From contig JAZQGY010000029.1 of the NCBI GenBank assembly GCA_045540295.1, forward strand, positions 62,001 to 126,000: DNA of 64,000 bases. The letters run 5' to 3'. The notes under the pieces are model-generated. The model saw only the letters and a program-made list of their open reading frames with translations, did no database searches and was not told where the DNA came from. Shown here piece after piece: positions 26,256 through 34,147 of the stretch. Both the position numbers and the translations under genes were made by a program. How positions within the stretch are numbered: position 1 is the first letter of the stretch; each line of letters starts with the position of its first letter. This stretch comes from SIG452 sp045540295 (GTDB lineage: Bacteria; Bacillota; Clostridia; UMGS1840).

Positions 26256-27674
26256 GTGAAATCATTAAAAGGAAAACTGGTTTTCTTACTGCTTGCCATT
26301 GTGTTTTCGGTTCTGATGGTTTTGTATGTTGCCAATAACATGTTGTTGGAACCGTATTACACCGAAAAAGAAAAAGCAGAGTTTAAAGAAACCTATCAAC
26401 GGATTCAAGTTACGGCAACAGAGCGCCCGGCGGAACTGGCAGATTTGCTTTTCCATATTGCCGCCAATTCCAATATGTCCGTCGTTGTGGTGGATCATTA
26501 CAATCAAATGCTTTATTCCAGTGTGAATCCCTCTGACGGTGAAGAAACTGTTTTTTCACAACGGATGCTTCAGCAACTGATGGACTCTACTCCCATTCCG
26601 CCCAATCAACAGTTTGCCATTCGTAAAATATTGGATTCCAACGGTTCGGAACATTTGGTAATGGCGGCAAAATTCCAACCTTTTGGAAAGCTTTTTTTGA
26701 TAAAGCCTGTAGCAGCAATTCATAAAAGTATGGCAATTTATCACGAATTTTTCCTGATTGCATTCATAGTTGTCGGGTTCATGGGAGCGATTGTTATGTT
26801 TTTAATCGGCAATTTTTCCCTTCGTCCCATTTATGAAATCCTGGATATTTCCAAACGAATTACAAATCTGGATTTTTCAAAAAAATATCAGGTTCGCGGA
26901 GATGATGAAATCAATGTGTTGGGGGAACAAATCAACATTATGTCGGAGCGCCTCCACGAAAATATTCAGAAGCTTTCCGCTTCTAACGAGTCTTTGCAGC
27001 AGGATTTGTATCAGAAGGAACGAATTGAAAAAATGCGGAAAGAGTTCTTGCAAAATGCCTCTCATGAATTGAAAACGCCGATTTCTGTGATTGCATCTTA
27101 CACAGAAATGCTTAAGGATAAGCTGATTACCGATGAGGAAGACCGTGACTATTATTACAATGTCATATACGATGAAACTGAAAAAATGAGTAACATTGTG
27201 AAAAACCTTCTGAATGTAGCTCAGCTGGAAACTCAGGGATTTCATGTTAGCCTGGAAGAATTTAATTTATCGGAACTTGTAAGCGATGTGATTGCTACCT
27301 TCCGTCTCCAGACAGAAAAAGAGGCAATTGCACTCAGGGAAGATATTTTGCCTGAAGTTACAGTTTTTGCAGACAGATTTTTAATTGAACGGGTGGTTAC
27401 TAACTACCTAAATAACGCTATTGTGCATATAGGTGAGCCAAAAGAGATTCGTGTTAGCCTGTGCCAAACAGAAGATGGGGCTTATCTCGGCGTATATAAT
27501 GTCACTCCGAAGGTGTTGGATCGAGAAAAAATATGGACCAGTTTTTATAAAAGTGACGACAGCCAGGGGAATGGTTTGGGGCTTTCCATTGTGAAAGCCA
27601 TTATGGATGCCCACAAGAAGGAATACGGTTTCCGTTATCTGGATGACGGCGTGGAATTTTTCATAAAGCTATAA
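26256..27674 (+). CDS. Membrane sensor histidine kinase (VanS-like)
   Basis: 472 residues: first membrane helix about 7-27, extracellular sensor domain (about 28-165), second helix about 165-188, HAMP (about 190-245), HisKA with H270 in ASHELKTP, and an HATPase domain with N box NYLNNAIVHI and GNGLGLSIVKA. The usual DxGxG loop is replaced by a VYNVTPKVLDREKIW segment, as in VanS-type kinases. The GTG start has only a distant GAGAGGA, so the start is not certain. Operon with the regulator. Confidence 0.93.
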   Translation: MKSLKGKLVFLLLAIVFSVLMVLYVANNMLLEPYYTEKEKAEFKETYQRIQVTATERPAELADLLFHIAANSNMSVVVVDHYNQMLYSSVNPSDGEETVFSQRMLQQLMDSTPIPPNQQFAIRKILDSNGSEHLVMAAKFQPFGKLFLIKPVAAIHKSMAIYHEFFLIAFIVVGFMGAIVMFLIGNFSLRPIYEILDISKRITNLDFSKKYQVRGDDEINVLGEQINIMSERLHENIQKLSASNESLQQDLYQKERIEKMRKEFLQNASHELKTPISVIASYTEMLKDKLITDEEDRDYYYNVIYDETEKMSNIVKNLLNVAQLETQGFHVSLEEFNLSELVSDVIATFRLQTEKEAIALREDILPEVTVFADRFLIERVVTNYLNNAIVHIGEPKEIRVSLCQTEDGAYLGVYNVTPKVLDREKIWTSFYKSDDSQGNGLGLSIVKAIMDAHKKEYGFRYLDDGVEFFIKL

Positions 27675-27716
27675 AAAAATACCGTTGCATTTTTTGATAT
27701 ATGCAACGGTATTTTT
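27675..27716. terminator. Bidirectional terminator kinase / rlmD
   Basis: ATACCGTTGCAT / ATGCAACGGTAT stem flanked by an A-tract and T-tract, between convergent genes. Confidence 0.92.
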
Positions 27717-27722
27717 ATGCTT

Positions 27723-29090
27723 TTATTTTTTTTTCAAACGGGTCACACATTCACAGTGAAAGGTTCTTGGGAATAAATCGAAGGGATAGACCGTATCAGC
27801 CTGATAGCCGTGATCTGTCAAAAATTTCATATCCCGGGCAAGGGTAGCTGGATTACAACTGATATATACAATCGTTTTCGGCTGAATGTCTGCCAGCATC
27901 TGAAGCAGGGCTTCATCACAACCGCTTCTGGGGGGATCCAGCACAACAGCATCAGGGATGATTCCTTGTTGCACCAGCTTCGGTGCTTCGTCTTCTGCAT
28001 TTGCACAGATGAATTCCACGTTTTTGATACCGTTTAAATCACGGTTCATTTTGGCATCTTCCACAGCAGGTGCACAACTTTCAATTCCGTAGACTTTCTT
28101 TGCCTTTTTTGCAAGGTTTAAAGTGATGGTACCGATTCCGCAATATAAATCGAATACCGTTTCGTAATCTTCCTCTAAAAGAGACAACGCTTTTTGATAC
28201 AACTTTTCAGCTTGCAATGTATTCACCTGATAAAAGGAGGGCAAGGAAATGCCGAAGGAAATCCCGTTCATTGTATCGGTCAGATATTTTTTCCCGTAAA
28301 GGGTGACGGTTTTTTCTCCTAGTATCACATTGGTTCTTTTGGTATTGATGTTTACGCCGATGCTGACGATAGAAGGATTGATTGCAAGCAGTTTTTTGAT
28401 TAAGGATTCAGTATGTAAGACTGACTCTATGTTTTTATTCAGATTTACAACCAAACCGACCATAATTTCGCCGGAATGTTCACCGCGACGGATAAAAATG
28501 TGCCGAACAGTACCGGAATGGCTTTCCTCCGAGTACGGCTTAATTCGGTATTCCTGTATATGGGAGAGAATACATTCGGAGATTGCAAAAAAATCAGGAT
28601 AAGTGATATTACACTGACTGCAGGGGATAATTTCGTGGGTTCTGGCACGGTAAAAACCCGCAACAGGTTGCTGCATTTTATCGTAACCTACCGGAAGAAG
28701 CATCTTATTTCGGTAAGCATCTTTTTTGGGAGACGGTTCGGTAGGAGCAATCTCCGGCAGATTATCGCTCATAGGACGAAACGCGTTTCTGACAAGCTGC
28801 CGTTTGATATCACACTCGTTTTCATAAGTCGTGTGGTGAAACACACAGCCGCCGCACTGCCTCGCCACAGGGCATGCTGACTCGGTTCTGTGCGGAGAGG
28901 GGGACAGTATTTTTTCCACTTTTCCGTAAGCGGAGTTTTTCAGCACCTTTAAAATTTTCACTTCGGCTACCTCGCCGACCAGCAGTTCCGGCACGAATAC
29001 CACAAAGCCGTCTGCCGTTTTTCCAATGCCGCTTCCGTTATGGGAAATATCAGTCACTGTAACGGTGACTGTATCGTTTTTCTTAATCAT
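27723..29090 (-). CDS. rlmD: 23S rRNA (uracil-5-)-methyltransferase, RlmD/TrmA family
   Basis: S-adenosylmethionine-dependent m5U methyltransferase. 455 residues: an N-terminal TRAM domain (about 1-58), Fe-S cluster cysteines in CPVARQCGGC and a later CSQC, the SAM site FDLYCGIGTI, the DPPRSG motif, and the catalytic Cys in YISCNPATLARD. The family has several paralogues (RlmD, RlmCD, TrmA-like); RlmD/RlmCD cannot be distinguished here. ATG at 29090; the AAAGGAAG ribosome site is unusually far upstream. Confidence 0.93.
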   Translation of the reverse strand: MIKKNDTVTVTVTDISHNGSGIGKTADGFVVFVPELLVGEVAEVKILKVLKNSAYGKVEKILSPSPHRTESACPVARQCGGCVFHHTTYENECDIKRQLVRNAFRPMSDNLPEIAPTEPSPKKDAYRNKMLLPVGYDKMQQPVAGFYRARTHEIIPCSQCNITYPDFFAISECILSHIQEYRIKPYSEESHSGTVRHIFIRRGEHSGEIMVGLVVNLNKNIESVLHTESLIKKLLAINPSIVSIGVNINTKRTNVILGEKTVTLYGKKYLTDTMNGISFGISLPSFYQVNTLQAEKLYQKALSLLEEDYETVFDLYCGIGTITLNLAKKAKKVYGIESCAPAVEDAKMNRDLNGIKNVEFICANAEDEAPKLVQQGIIPDAVVLDPPRSGCDEALLQMLADIQPKTIVYISCNPATLARDMKFLTDHGYQADTVYPFDLFPRTFHCECVTRLKKK

Positions 29091-29296
29091 ATACTATATA
29101 TGAAGATAAAACATCTTCTTCCTTTCTGCTTGTAGAATGGGAAATTGTGGGAAATCTGTTGAAATCCTTTGATTTCTTGTTATTTTAACACAAAAGTGAA
29201 TGAATTTCAACCCCTTTTTTTGACACGTTATGCAAAATGAATAAAATAAAAATGTTTTTTTTGGTGAATTATCCACTTTTCTTTTTGAAATAACTG

Positions 29297-29305
29297 TGCT
29301 ATAAT
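29297..29305 (+). promoter_or_regulatory. Extended -10 promoter of the sugar-ABC ATPase
   Basis: TGC-TATAAT extended -10 with only a weak -35 (TTTTCT) 17 bp upstream. Confidence 0.5.
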
Positions 29306-29343
29306 GAACCCATAGTAAAACTTTAACATGGGGGTAAATTGTA

Positions 29344-30456
29344 ATGGCAGGTTTAATTTTAAAAAATCTCTGCAAAGTTTATGAAGGCAGTCAGCAGAAG
29401 TCTGTTGATAATTTCTGCCTGGACATTGAAGATAAAGAGTTTATCATTCTGGTTGGTCCTTCCGGTTGCGGTAAGTCCACTACCTTAAGAATGATTGCTG
29501 GTCTGGAAGAAATCACCAGCGGTGAACTGTATATTGGTGATACTCTGATGAACGACGTATCTCCCAAAAACAGAGATATCGCAATGGTATTCCAGAGCTA
29601 TGCACTCTATCCGCATATGACTGTATTTGAAAATATGGCATTCGGTTTGAAATTGAAAAAAGTTCCGAAGGCTGAAATCAAAAGAAGAGTTACCGAAGCA
29701 GCTAAAATCTTAGATATTGAACATCTGTTAGATAGAAAACCGAAGGCTTTATCCGGTGGTCAGAGACAGCGTGTTGCGCTGGGTCGTGCAATCGTTAGAG
29801 AACCGAAAGTATTCTTAATGGACGAACCTCTTTCTAACTTGGATGCTAAGCTGAGAGTTCAGATGAGAGCTGAAATCGGCAAACTCCATCAGAGACTGCA
29901 GACCACTTTCATTTATGTTACTCATGACCAGACAGAAGCTATGACCATGGGTACCAGAATCGTAGTTATGAAAGACGGTGTTATTCAGCAGGTTGATACT
30001 CCTCAGAATTTGTATGATAGTCCGGTAAATATGTTCGTAGCAGGATTTATGGGAAGTCCTCAGATGAACCTCGTTCCTGCAACCCTGACCGGAAGCGGTG
30101 ATGATCTTTACCTGGAATTTGGTTCCAGCAAAGTAAAATTACCTGCAAGCAAAATCAATGATTCTGTTAGAGAACATGTTGGCCAGGAAGTTGTATTTGG
30201 TATTCGTCCTGAAGATATTCATGATGAAGAATCCTTCATTTCTGCTTTCCCGGATGCAGTAATCAATGTGGAAGTTGATTTCTCCGAATTAATGGGTGCA
30301 GAAACTTATCTGTATCTGTTGGAAGGTGAAAATAAATTCACTGCAAGAGTGAATCCCAGAACCACTGCCAGAACCGGTGATTCCATCAAAGTTGCATTTG
30401 ATGTGGAAAAAATCCATCTGTTTGACACTGAAACTGAGCTTTCTATTACCAAATAA
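29344..30456 (+). CDS. CUT1-type sugar ABC transporter ATPase (MsmK/UgpC family)
   Basis: 370 residues: ATP-binding cassette with Walker A GPSGCGKST, Q-loop FQSYALYPHM, signature LSGGQRQRVALGRA, Walker B VFLMDEPLSNLD, and the H-loop; then a regulatory OB domain (about 240-370). It stands alone with its own promoter and terminator and no permease or binding protein nearby. Orphan MsmK ATPases typically energise several carbohydrate importers, so this may be the shared one for this genome; an inference. RBS is modest (ATGGGGGTAAATTGTA before ATG). Confidence 0.95.
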   Translation: MAGLILKNLCKVYEGSQQKSVDNFCLDIEDKEFIILVGPSGCGKSTTLRMIAGLEEITSGELYIGDTLMNDVSPKNRDIAMVFQSYALYPHMTVFENMAFGLKLKKVPKAEIKRRVTEAAKILDIEHLLDRKPKALSGGQRQRVALGRAIVREPKVFLMDEPLSNLDAKLRVQMRAEIGKLHQRLQTTFIYVTHDQTEAMTMGTRIVVMKDGVIQQVDTPQNLYDSPVNMFVAGFMGSPQMNLVPATLTGSGDDLYLEFGSSKVKLPASKINDSVREHVGQEVVFGIRPEDIHDEESFISAFPDAVINVEVDFSELMGAETYLYLLEGENKFTARVNPRTTARTGDSIKVAFDVEKIHLFDTETELSITK

Positions 30457-30465
30457 TTATAAAAA

Positions 30466-30495
30466 AGAGCCTGCCCTGAACAGGGCAGGCTTTTT
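30466..30495 (+). terminator. Terminator after the ABC ATPase
   Basis: AGCCTGCCCTG-AA-CAGGGCAGGCT stem then T-run. Very stable. Confidence 0.92.
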
Positions 30496-30531
30496 ATAAT
30501 GTTGAAAAATTTGATAAAATTAAAAAAATAC

Positions 30532-30559
30532 TTGCAAAATGAAATTGATATGATATAAT
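30532..30559 (+). promoter_or_regulatory. Promoter of the riboswitch-antiporter transcript
   Basis: TTGCAA (30532-30537), 16-bp spacer, TATAAT (30554-30559). Confidence 0.75.
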
Positions 30560-30582
30560 ATAAATGTAACTGGAAAGAAACG

Positions 30583-30693
30583 GTTACTAATGATGAGAAA
30601 ACGAAAAGGGAGTAGCTGGCGTAATGCGGAATGCATTGCGGTTACGGTACCGTCAGTACGATATCTTTTTAAGATATCCGGTTAGTAATGAAA
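30583..30693 (+). ncRNA. yybP-ykoY-type (Mn2+) riboswitch candidate
   Basis: A 7-bp P1 closes the element (TTACTAA near 30584 with TTAGTAA near 30682). Inside are the AAAAGGGAGTAGCTGG and GTACCGTCAGTACG motifs recalling the yybP-ykoY consensus, and a Rho-independent terminator follows. It precedes a CaCA-family cation antiporter, a known target class of this riboswitch. I matched it by eye; a covariance search would decide. Confidence 0.72.
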
Positions 30694-30742
30694 TGGCAAG
30701 ACTTTTCTGTATGTATTTACAGGGAAGGTCTGCCTTTTTTTA
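30694..30742 (+). terminator. Riboswitch expression-platform terminator
   Basis: GGCAAGACTTTTCTGT pairs with ACAGGGAAGGTCTGCC (some G-U/mismatch), followed by seven Ts, before the antiporter start. Confidence 0.8.
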
Positions 30743-30792
30743 TGTCTTTCCTGCAAGTATAATCTCAAAAATGAAAAAAGGAGATTGAAATC

Positions 30793-31725
30793 ATGGATGT
30801 TTTGTTGCCGTTAGTGTTATTAGTGATTGGTTTTGTTATGCTGGTAAAAGGTGCCGACTGGTTTGTGGACGGTGCCTCCGGAATTGCCACGAAATTTAAA
30901 ATTCCTCAGCTTGTAATCGGATTAACCATTGTTGCAATGGGAACAAGTGCCCCGGAAGCTGCTGTCAGTATTTCTGCTGCGTTAGGAGGCAGTGCAGACA
31001 TTACAATCGGAAACATTGTTGGTAGCAACATTTTAAATGTGCTGATTATTTTAGGACTGTCGGCAATTATCACTCCACTGGTAGTTACAAAGTCTACCAT
31101 CCGCGTGGACCTTCCGGTAGTGTTGATTGCATCATTATTGCTTTTGTTAGGATTAGACGGAGTACTATCCCTTTGGGAAGGCATTTTGCTTTTGGTTGTG
31201 TTTTTGGCATATATGACATATCTTTTTGTTGTGACCTTAAAACAAAAAAACCGGGAACCGGAAGAAGTCAAAGAACTTCCCATTTGGAAATCCCTTCTCT
31301 TTACTGTGGTTGGACTTGGTTTGATTGTAGGGGGCAGTAACGTAACCGTTCAATCTGCTACCACTTTGGCAATCATGTGGGGAATGAGTCCCCGCTTCAT
31401 CGGTCTTACCATTGTAGCATTGGGAACCTCCTTACCGGAATTATTTACATCTGTGGTTGCTGCCAAAAAGGGCAACGCGGATATTGCTATCGGCAACATT
31501 GTGGGAAGCAATATTTTCAACATTCTTTTTGTGGTAGGTATCTCTTCCTTGATTATCCCTGTACCGTTCCAAAGCAAATTTATCTTTGATACGATTGTTT
31601 CCATCGCATCCATTGTTTTACTATGGCTTTGTTGCTTCAAAGATAAAAAGCTGCATCGTTGGGCAGGATGGCTGTTCTTATTATGTTATGCGGCATATTT
31701 TACTGTTTTGGTATTGCAACCGTAA
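30793..31725 (+). CDS. CaCA-family calcium/cation:sodium antiporter (YrbG-like)
   Basis: 310 residues, about ten membrane helices arranged as two inverted repeats. The alpha-repeat motifs appear twice: GTSAPEA...GNIVGSNILN (about 55-85) and GTSLPEL...GNIVGSNIFN (about 210-240). The family exchanges Ca2+ for Na+, and some members export Mn2+. The upstream Mn2+-riboswitch candidate points to a Mn2+-efflux or homeostasis role; inferred. Start has AAAGGAGATTGAAATC. Confidence 0.93.
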   Translation: MDVLLPLVLLVIGFVMLVKGADWFVDGASGIATKFKIPQLVIGLTIVAMGTSAPEAAVSISAALGGSADITIGNIVGSNILNVLIILGLSAIITPLVVTKSTIRVDLPVVLIASLLLLLGLDGVLSLWEGILLLVVFLAYMTYLFVVTLKQKNREPEEVKELPIWKSLLFTVVGLGLIVGGSNVTVQSATTLAIMWGMSPRFIGLTIVALGTSLPELFTSVVAAKKGNADIAIGNIVGSNIFNILFVVGISSLIIPVPFQSKFIFDTIVSIASIVLLWLCCFKDKKLHRWAGWLFLLCYAAYFTVLVLQP

Positions 31726-31728
31726 GAA

Positions 31729-31756
31729 AAAAAGCTCTCGAAAGAGAGCTTTTTCA
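31729..31756. terminator. Bidirectional terminator antiporter / PHP gene
   Basis: AAAAAGCTCTC-GAAA-GAGAGCTTTTT with a T-run each side; between convergent genes. Confidence 0.9.
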
Positions 31757-32494
31757 TTATCCTAAATTTTGAAATTCTTCTAATTCATGCAAGCGGGCAT
31801 TTTTATATGGTTCTTCTAAAGTTTGTCGGAACACCTTCATCTTGTTTTCTTTCACCATTTTAATAAAATCTGAAATGGTTTCAATGGGCTTTTCACTTTC
31901 CATACCGCTTATATATTCGTAAGTGAATCCGTGATTATCAGTACCGGCAAATTCCAAAAGTTCATATTGCTTTGCATATTTTTGCGCGGAATCATTTTCA
32001 AAATCAGTGCGGGAGGCATTTACGGTTTCTACTCCATGCACGCAACGGGGAAAAAGACGGATGTGATCAATGTATCCGGCTTCCCGAAAGGGATGGGCCT
32101 GGATGACCAATGCTCCGTGTTCCATATAGTAGGGAAGCGCTTGGCTGGGTTTCATGGTTTCAATTTCAGGATGTGCTAAAAACCATTCCTGATCCAAACC
32201 GTAAATTAGAAAATCAGTGCCGTCAATATAGGAAGATTCCACTCCGCAAAATACCTTGATTCCTATTTCATCCTGCAGCTTTAATGCTTTGTAATAGTCA
32301 GAAAAATAAAAACGGATTTTTTCCTCGTAGGATGCAGTTCTGATGTCGAGGCAGATATTACCGTCGATAAAATGATTTGTAATAAAAATTCCGTCAAATC
32401 CGATTTTCTTATAAAATTCCATAATTTGTTGCACAGTCACCTTGGCGCACTTGCTTACGGGTGTTGTGTGCAGATGTGTTTCGTATCGAAACAT
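31757..32494 (-). CDS. PHP-domain phosphoesterase
   Basis: 245 residues with a polymerase/histidinol-phosphatase fold: N-terminal metal site HLHTTPVSKC, central THHF-like ITNHF and GVESSY, a VIQAHPF motif, and the C-terminal GTDNHG. These are standard PHP metal ligands. Substrate unknown; members cleave phosphomonoesters or act on nucleic acid or cell-wall precursors. The ATG at 32494 follows GAGGTGATACT; the long open frame above it is only A/T-rich leader. Own promoter upstream. Confidence 0.9.
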   Translation of the reverse strand: MFRYETHLHTTPVSKCAKVTVQQIMEFYKKIGFDGIFITNHFIDGNICLDIRTASYEEKIRFYFSDYYKALKLQDEIGIKVFCGVESSYIDGTDFLIYGLDQEWFLAHPEIETMKPSQALPYYMEHGALVIQAHPFREAGYIDHIRLFPRCVHGVETVNASRTDFENDSAQKYAKQYELLEFAGTDNHGFTYEYISGMESEKPIETISDFIKMVKENKMKVFRQTLEEPYKNARLHELEEFQNLG

Positions 32495-32512
32495 AGTATC
32501 ACCTCGGAATGT

Positions 32513-32541
32513 ATTATAGCAAAAAAATAGAGAAATAGCAA
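32513..32541 (-). promoter_or_regulatory. PHP gene promoter
   Basis: On the minus strand: TTGCTA, 17-bp spacer, TATAAT (32518-32513), 19 bp before the start. Confidence 0.72.
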
Positions 32542-32619
32542 TTATTTTTACAAAAAAAGAAGAGAAATCGACAAAAAATAAAAAAAGTGAAAAAAAGCAA
32601 AAAAAATTCAAATTTGCTC

Positions 32620-32648
32620 TTGACAAATCAGAGTTAAGACTGTATAAT
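32620..32648 (+). promoter_or_regulatory. tRNA-Pro promoter
   Basis: TTGACA (32620-32625), 17-bp spacer, TATAAT (32643-32648), 11 bp before the tRNA. Confidence 0.92.
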
Positions 32649-32659
32649 ATTTGAGGTAG

Positions 32660-32736
32660 CGGGATGTAGCGCAGCTTGGTAGCGTGCTTGAATGGGGTTC
32701 AAGAGGTCGCAAGTTCGAATCTTGTCATCCCGACCA
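32660..32736 (+). tRNA. tRNA-Pro (GGG anticodon)
   Basis: 77 nt with encoded CCA. Acceptor CGGGATG/CATCCCG, D-arm with GCGC...GCGT, anticodon stem CTTGA/TCAAG with loop ATGGGGT (anticodon GGG), T-arm CAAG-TTCGAAT-CTTG. The acceptor arm pairs fully. Confidence 0.96.
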
Positions 32737-32737
32737 G

Positions 32738-32773
32738 AAACGGATTGTTCTTCGGAACAGTCCGTTTTTCTTT
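32738..32773 (+). terminator. Terminator after tRNA-Pro
   Basis: AAACGGATTGTTC-TTCG-GAACAGTCCGTTT with a T-run; UUCG tetraloop. Confidence 0.92.
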
Positions 32774-32785
32774 TCTAAAATTTAC

Positions 32786-32814
32786 TTGCAACCTATGACA
32801 AATTGTGTTATACT
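32786..32814 (+). promoter_or_regulatory. OPA transporter promoter
   Basis: TTGCAA (32786-32791), 17-bp spacer, TATACT (32809-32814). Confidence 0.75.
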
Positions 32815-32847
32815 ACAGTGGCAGAACAATACGAAAAGGAATATAGT

Positions 32848-34071
32848 ATGGGAAAAATCAGTTTATTTCAAAATAAAAAAGCACTTCATGCAGTATATAT
32901 CGGTTTTTTATGCTCTATGTCTTATCTTGCGGTATATTTTGCAAGAAATATTTTAAGTACCTCCTCGCCGCAAATGATTGAAGGGGGCTATACCAAAGCT
33001 TATATTGGAGAGGTCGTGGCAGTTTATAATATTTTTTATGCCATTGGTCAGTTAATCAATGGTGCCATTGGCGACCGTGTGAAAGCCAGATATATGATCA
33101 GTATCGGTCTATTGATGGCTGGGGTCAGTAACTTTGTGTTTTCCCGAATGGCAGGCTCATCTCCTGATATTGCCCGGTATGTCTATGGGATGACCGGTTT
33201 TTTTCTGGCAATGATTTATGCACCAATGATGAAGGTGGTGGCGGAAAACACAGAACCCATTTATGCTACCCGTTGCAGCTTAGGCTTTACCTTTGCCTCT
33301 TTTTTTGGGTCTCCTTTAGCAGGGGTTATAGCATCCGTGTTTGTGTGGCAAAGCGTGTTTGGAATCAGCAGTGTTGCTTTGGGAGTTATGGCTGTTTTGG
33401 TGTTTTTCTTCTTCCTGTTATTTGAAAAAAAAGGAATTGTTAAATATAATCAGTATCGAACCAAAGAAAAAAATAAGCTGGATATTCGAGAACTTGTTCG
33501 TCGGCGGATTCTCCGTTTCACATTGGTTTCTGTCATTACCGGCGTGGTACGGACCTCTGTGGTGTTCTGGATGCCTACCTATATTTCAGAACATCTTGGA
33601 TTTGAACCGGAGCAAGCGGCTCTTATTTTTACAGTTTCCACCTTTATTATTTCATTAATGGCTTTTATTTCGGTAGCGGTGTATGAGTTATTAAAGAGAG
33701 ACTTGGATAAAACCATGTTTTTGATGTTTTCGTCAGCAACTGTGTTTTTCGCGTTGTTGTATTTTGTGAAAAATCCGATTTTGAATATTGTTTGCTTTGT
33801 CCTTGCTATTATGTCGTCAAACGGTGCGGCATCGATGCTTTGGAGCCGTTATTGCCCGAGTTTGCGGGATACCGGTCGGGTGTCTACAGTAACGGGATAT
33901 CTGGATTTTGTCAGCTATATTGCAGCAGCAATTGCCAGTATCGTATTTGCAAATGCCGTAACATCGATAGGATGGGGGAATCTTATTTTAATCTGGGTTT
34001 CTCTGATGGTAGTGGGTGCTTTTATTTCTTGCCCGAAATTGCAGAAGAATATTTCCGATTTGACTTGCTAA
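32848..34071 (+). CDS. MFS transporter, organophosphate:phosphate antiporter-like (GlpT/UhpT group)
   Basis: 407 residues, about twelve membrane helices. The stretch YLAVYFARNI, GYTKAYIG, AIGQLINGAIGDRVKARY resembles the OPA family (UhpT/GlpT/UhpC), whose members exchange sugar phosphates or glycerol-3-phosphate for phosphate; substrate not certain. The start at 32848 has AAAAGGA 8 nt upstream; the longer frame to 32803 overlaps the promoter's -10. Followed immediately by the glnA promoter. Confidence 0.87.
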   Translation: MGKISLFQNKKALHAVYIGFLCSMSYLAVYFARNILSTSSPQMIEGGYTKAYIGEVVAVYNIFYAIGQLINGAIGDRVKARYMISIGLLMAGVSNFVFSRMAGSSPDIARYVYGMTGFFLAMIYAPMMKVVAENTEPIYATRCSLGFTFASFFGSPLAGVIASVFVWQSVFGISSVALGVMAVLVFFFFLLFEKKGIVKYNQYRTKEKNKLDIRELVRRRILRFTLVSVITGVVRTSVVFWMPTYISEHLGFEPEQAALIFTVSTFIISLMAFISVAVYELLKRDLDKTMFLMFSSATVFFALLYFVKNPILNIVCFVLAIMSSNGAASMLWSRYCPSLRDTGRVSTVTGYLDFVSYIAAAIASIVFANAVTSIGWGNLILIWVSLMVVGAFISCPKLQKNISDLTC

Positions 34072-34093
34072 TTTGTTGCAAATGTGTTATAAT
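34065..34093 (+). promoter_or_regulatory. glnA promoter
   Basis: TTGCTA (34065-34070, overlapping the end of the transporter), 17-bp spacer, TATAAT (34088-34093). Confidence 0.78.
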
Positions 34094-34147
34094 TAACAAA
34101 GAGATTTCCAAGCAATTGAAAAATATATGCTTTAGGAGGTAATTCCA

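Noticed and set aside
28303..28880. Plus-strand open frames within rlmD
   Set aside because: They lie in antisense to a well-conserved gene and lack family motifs.
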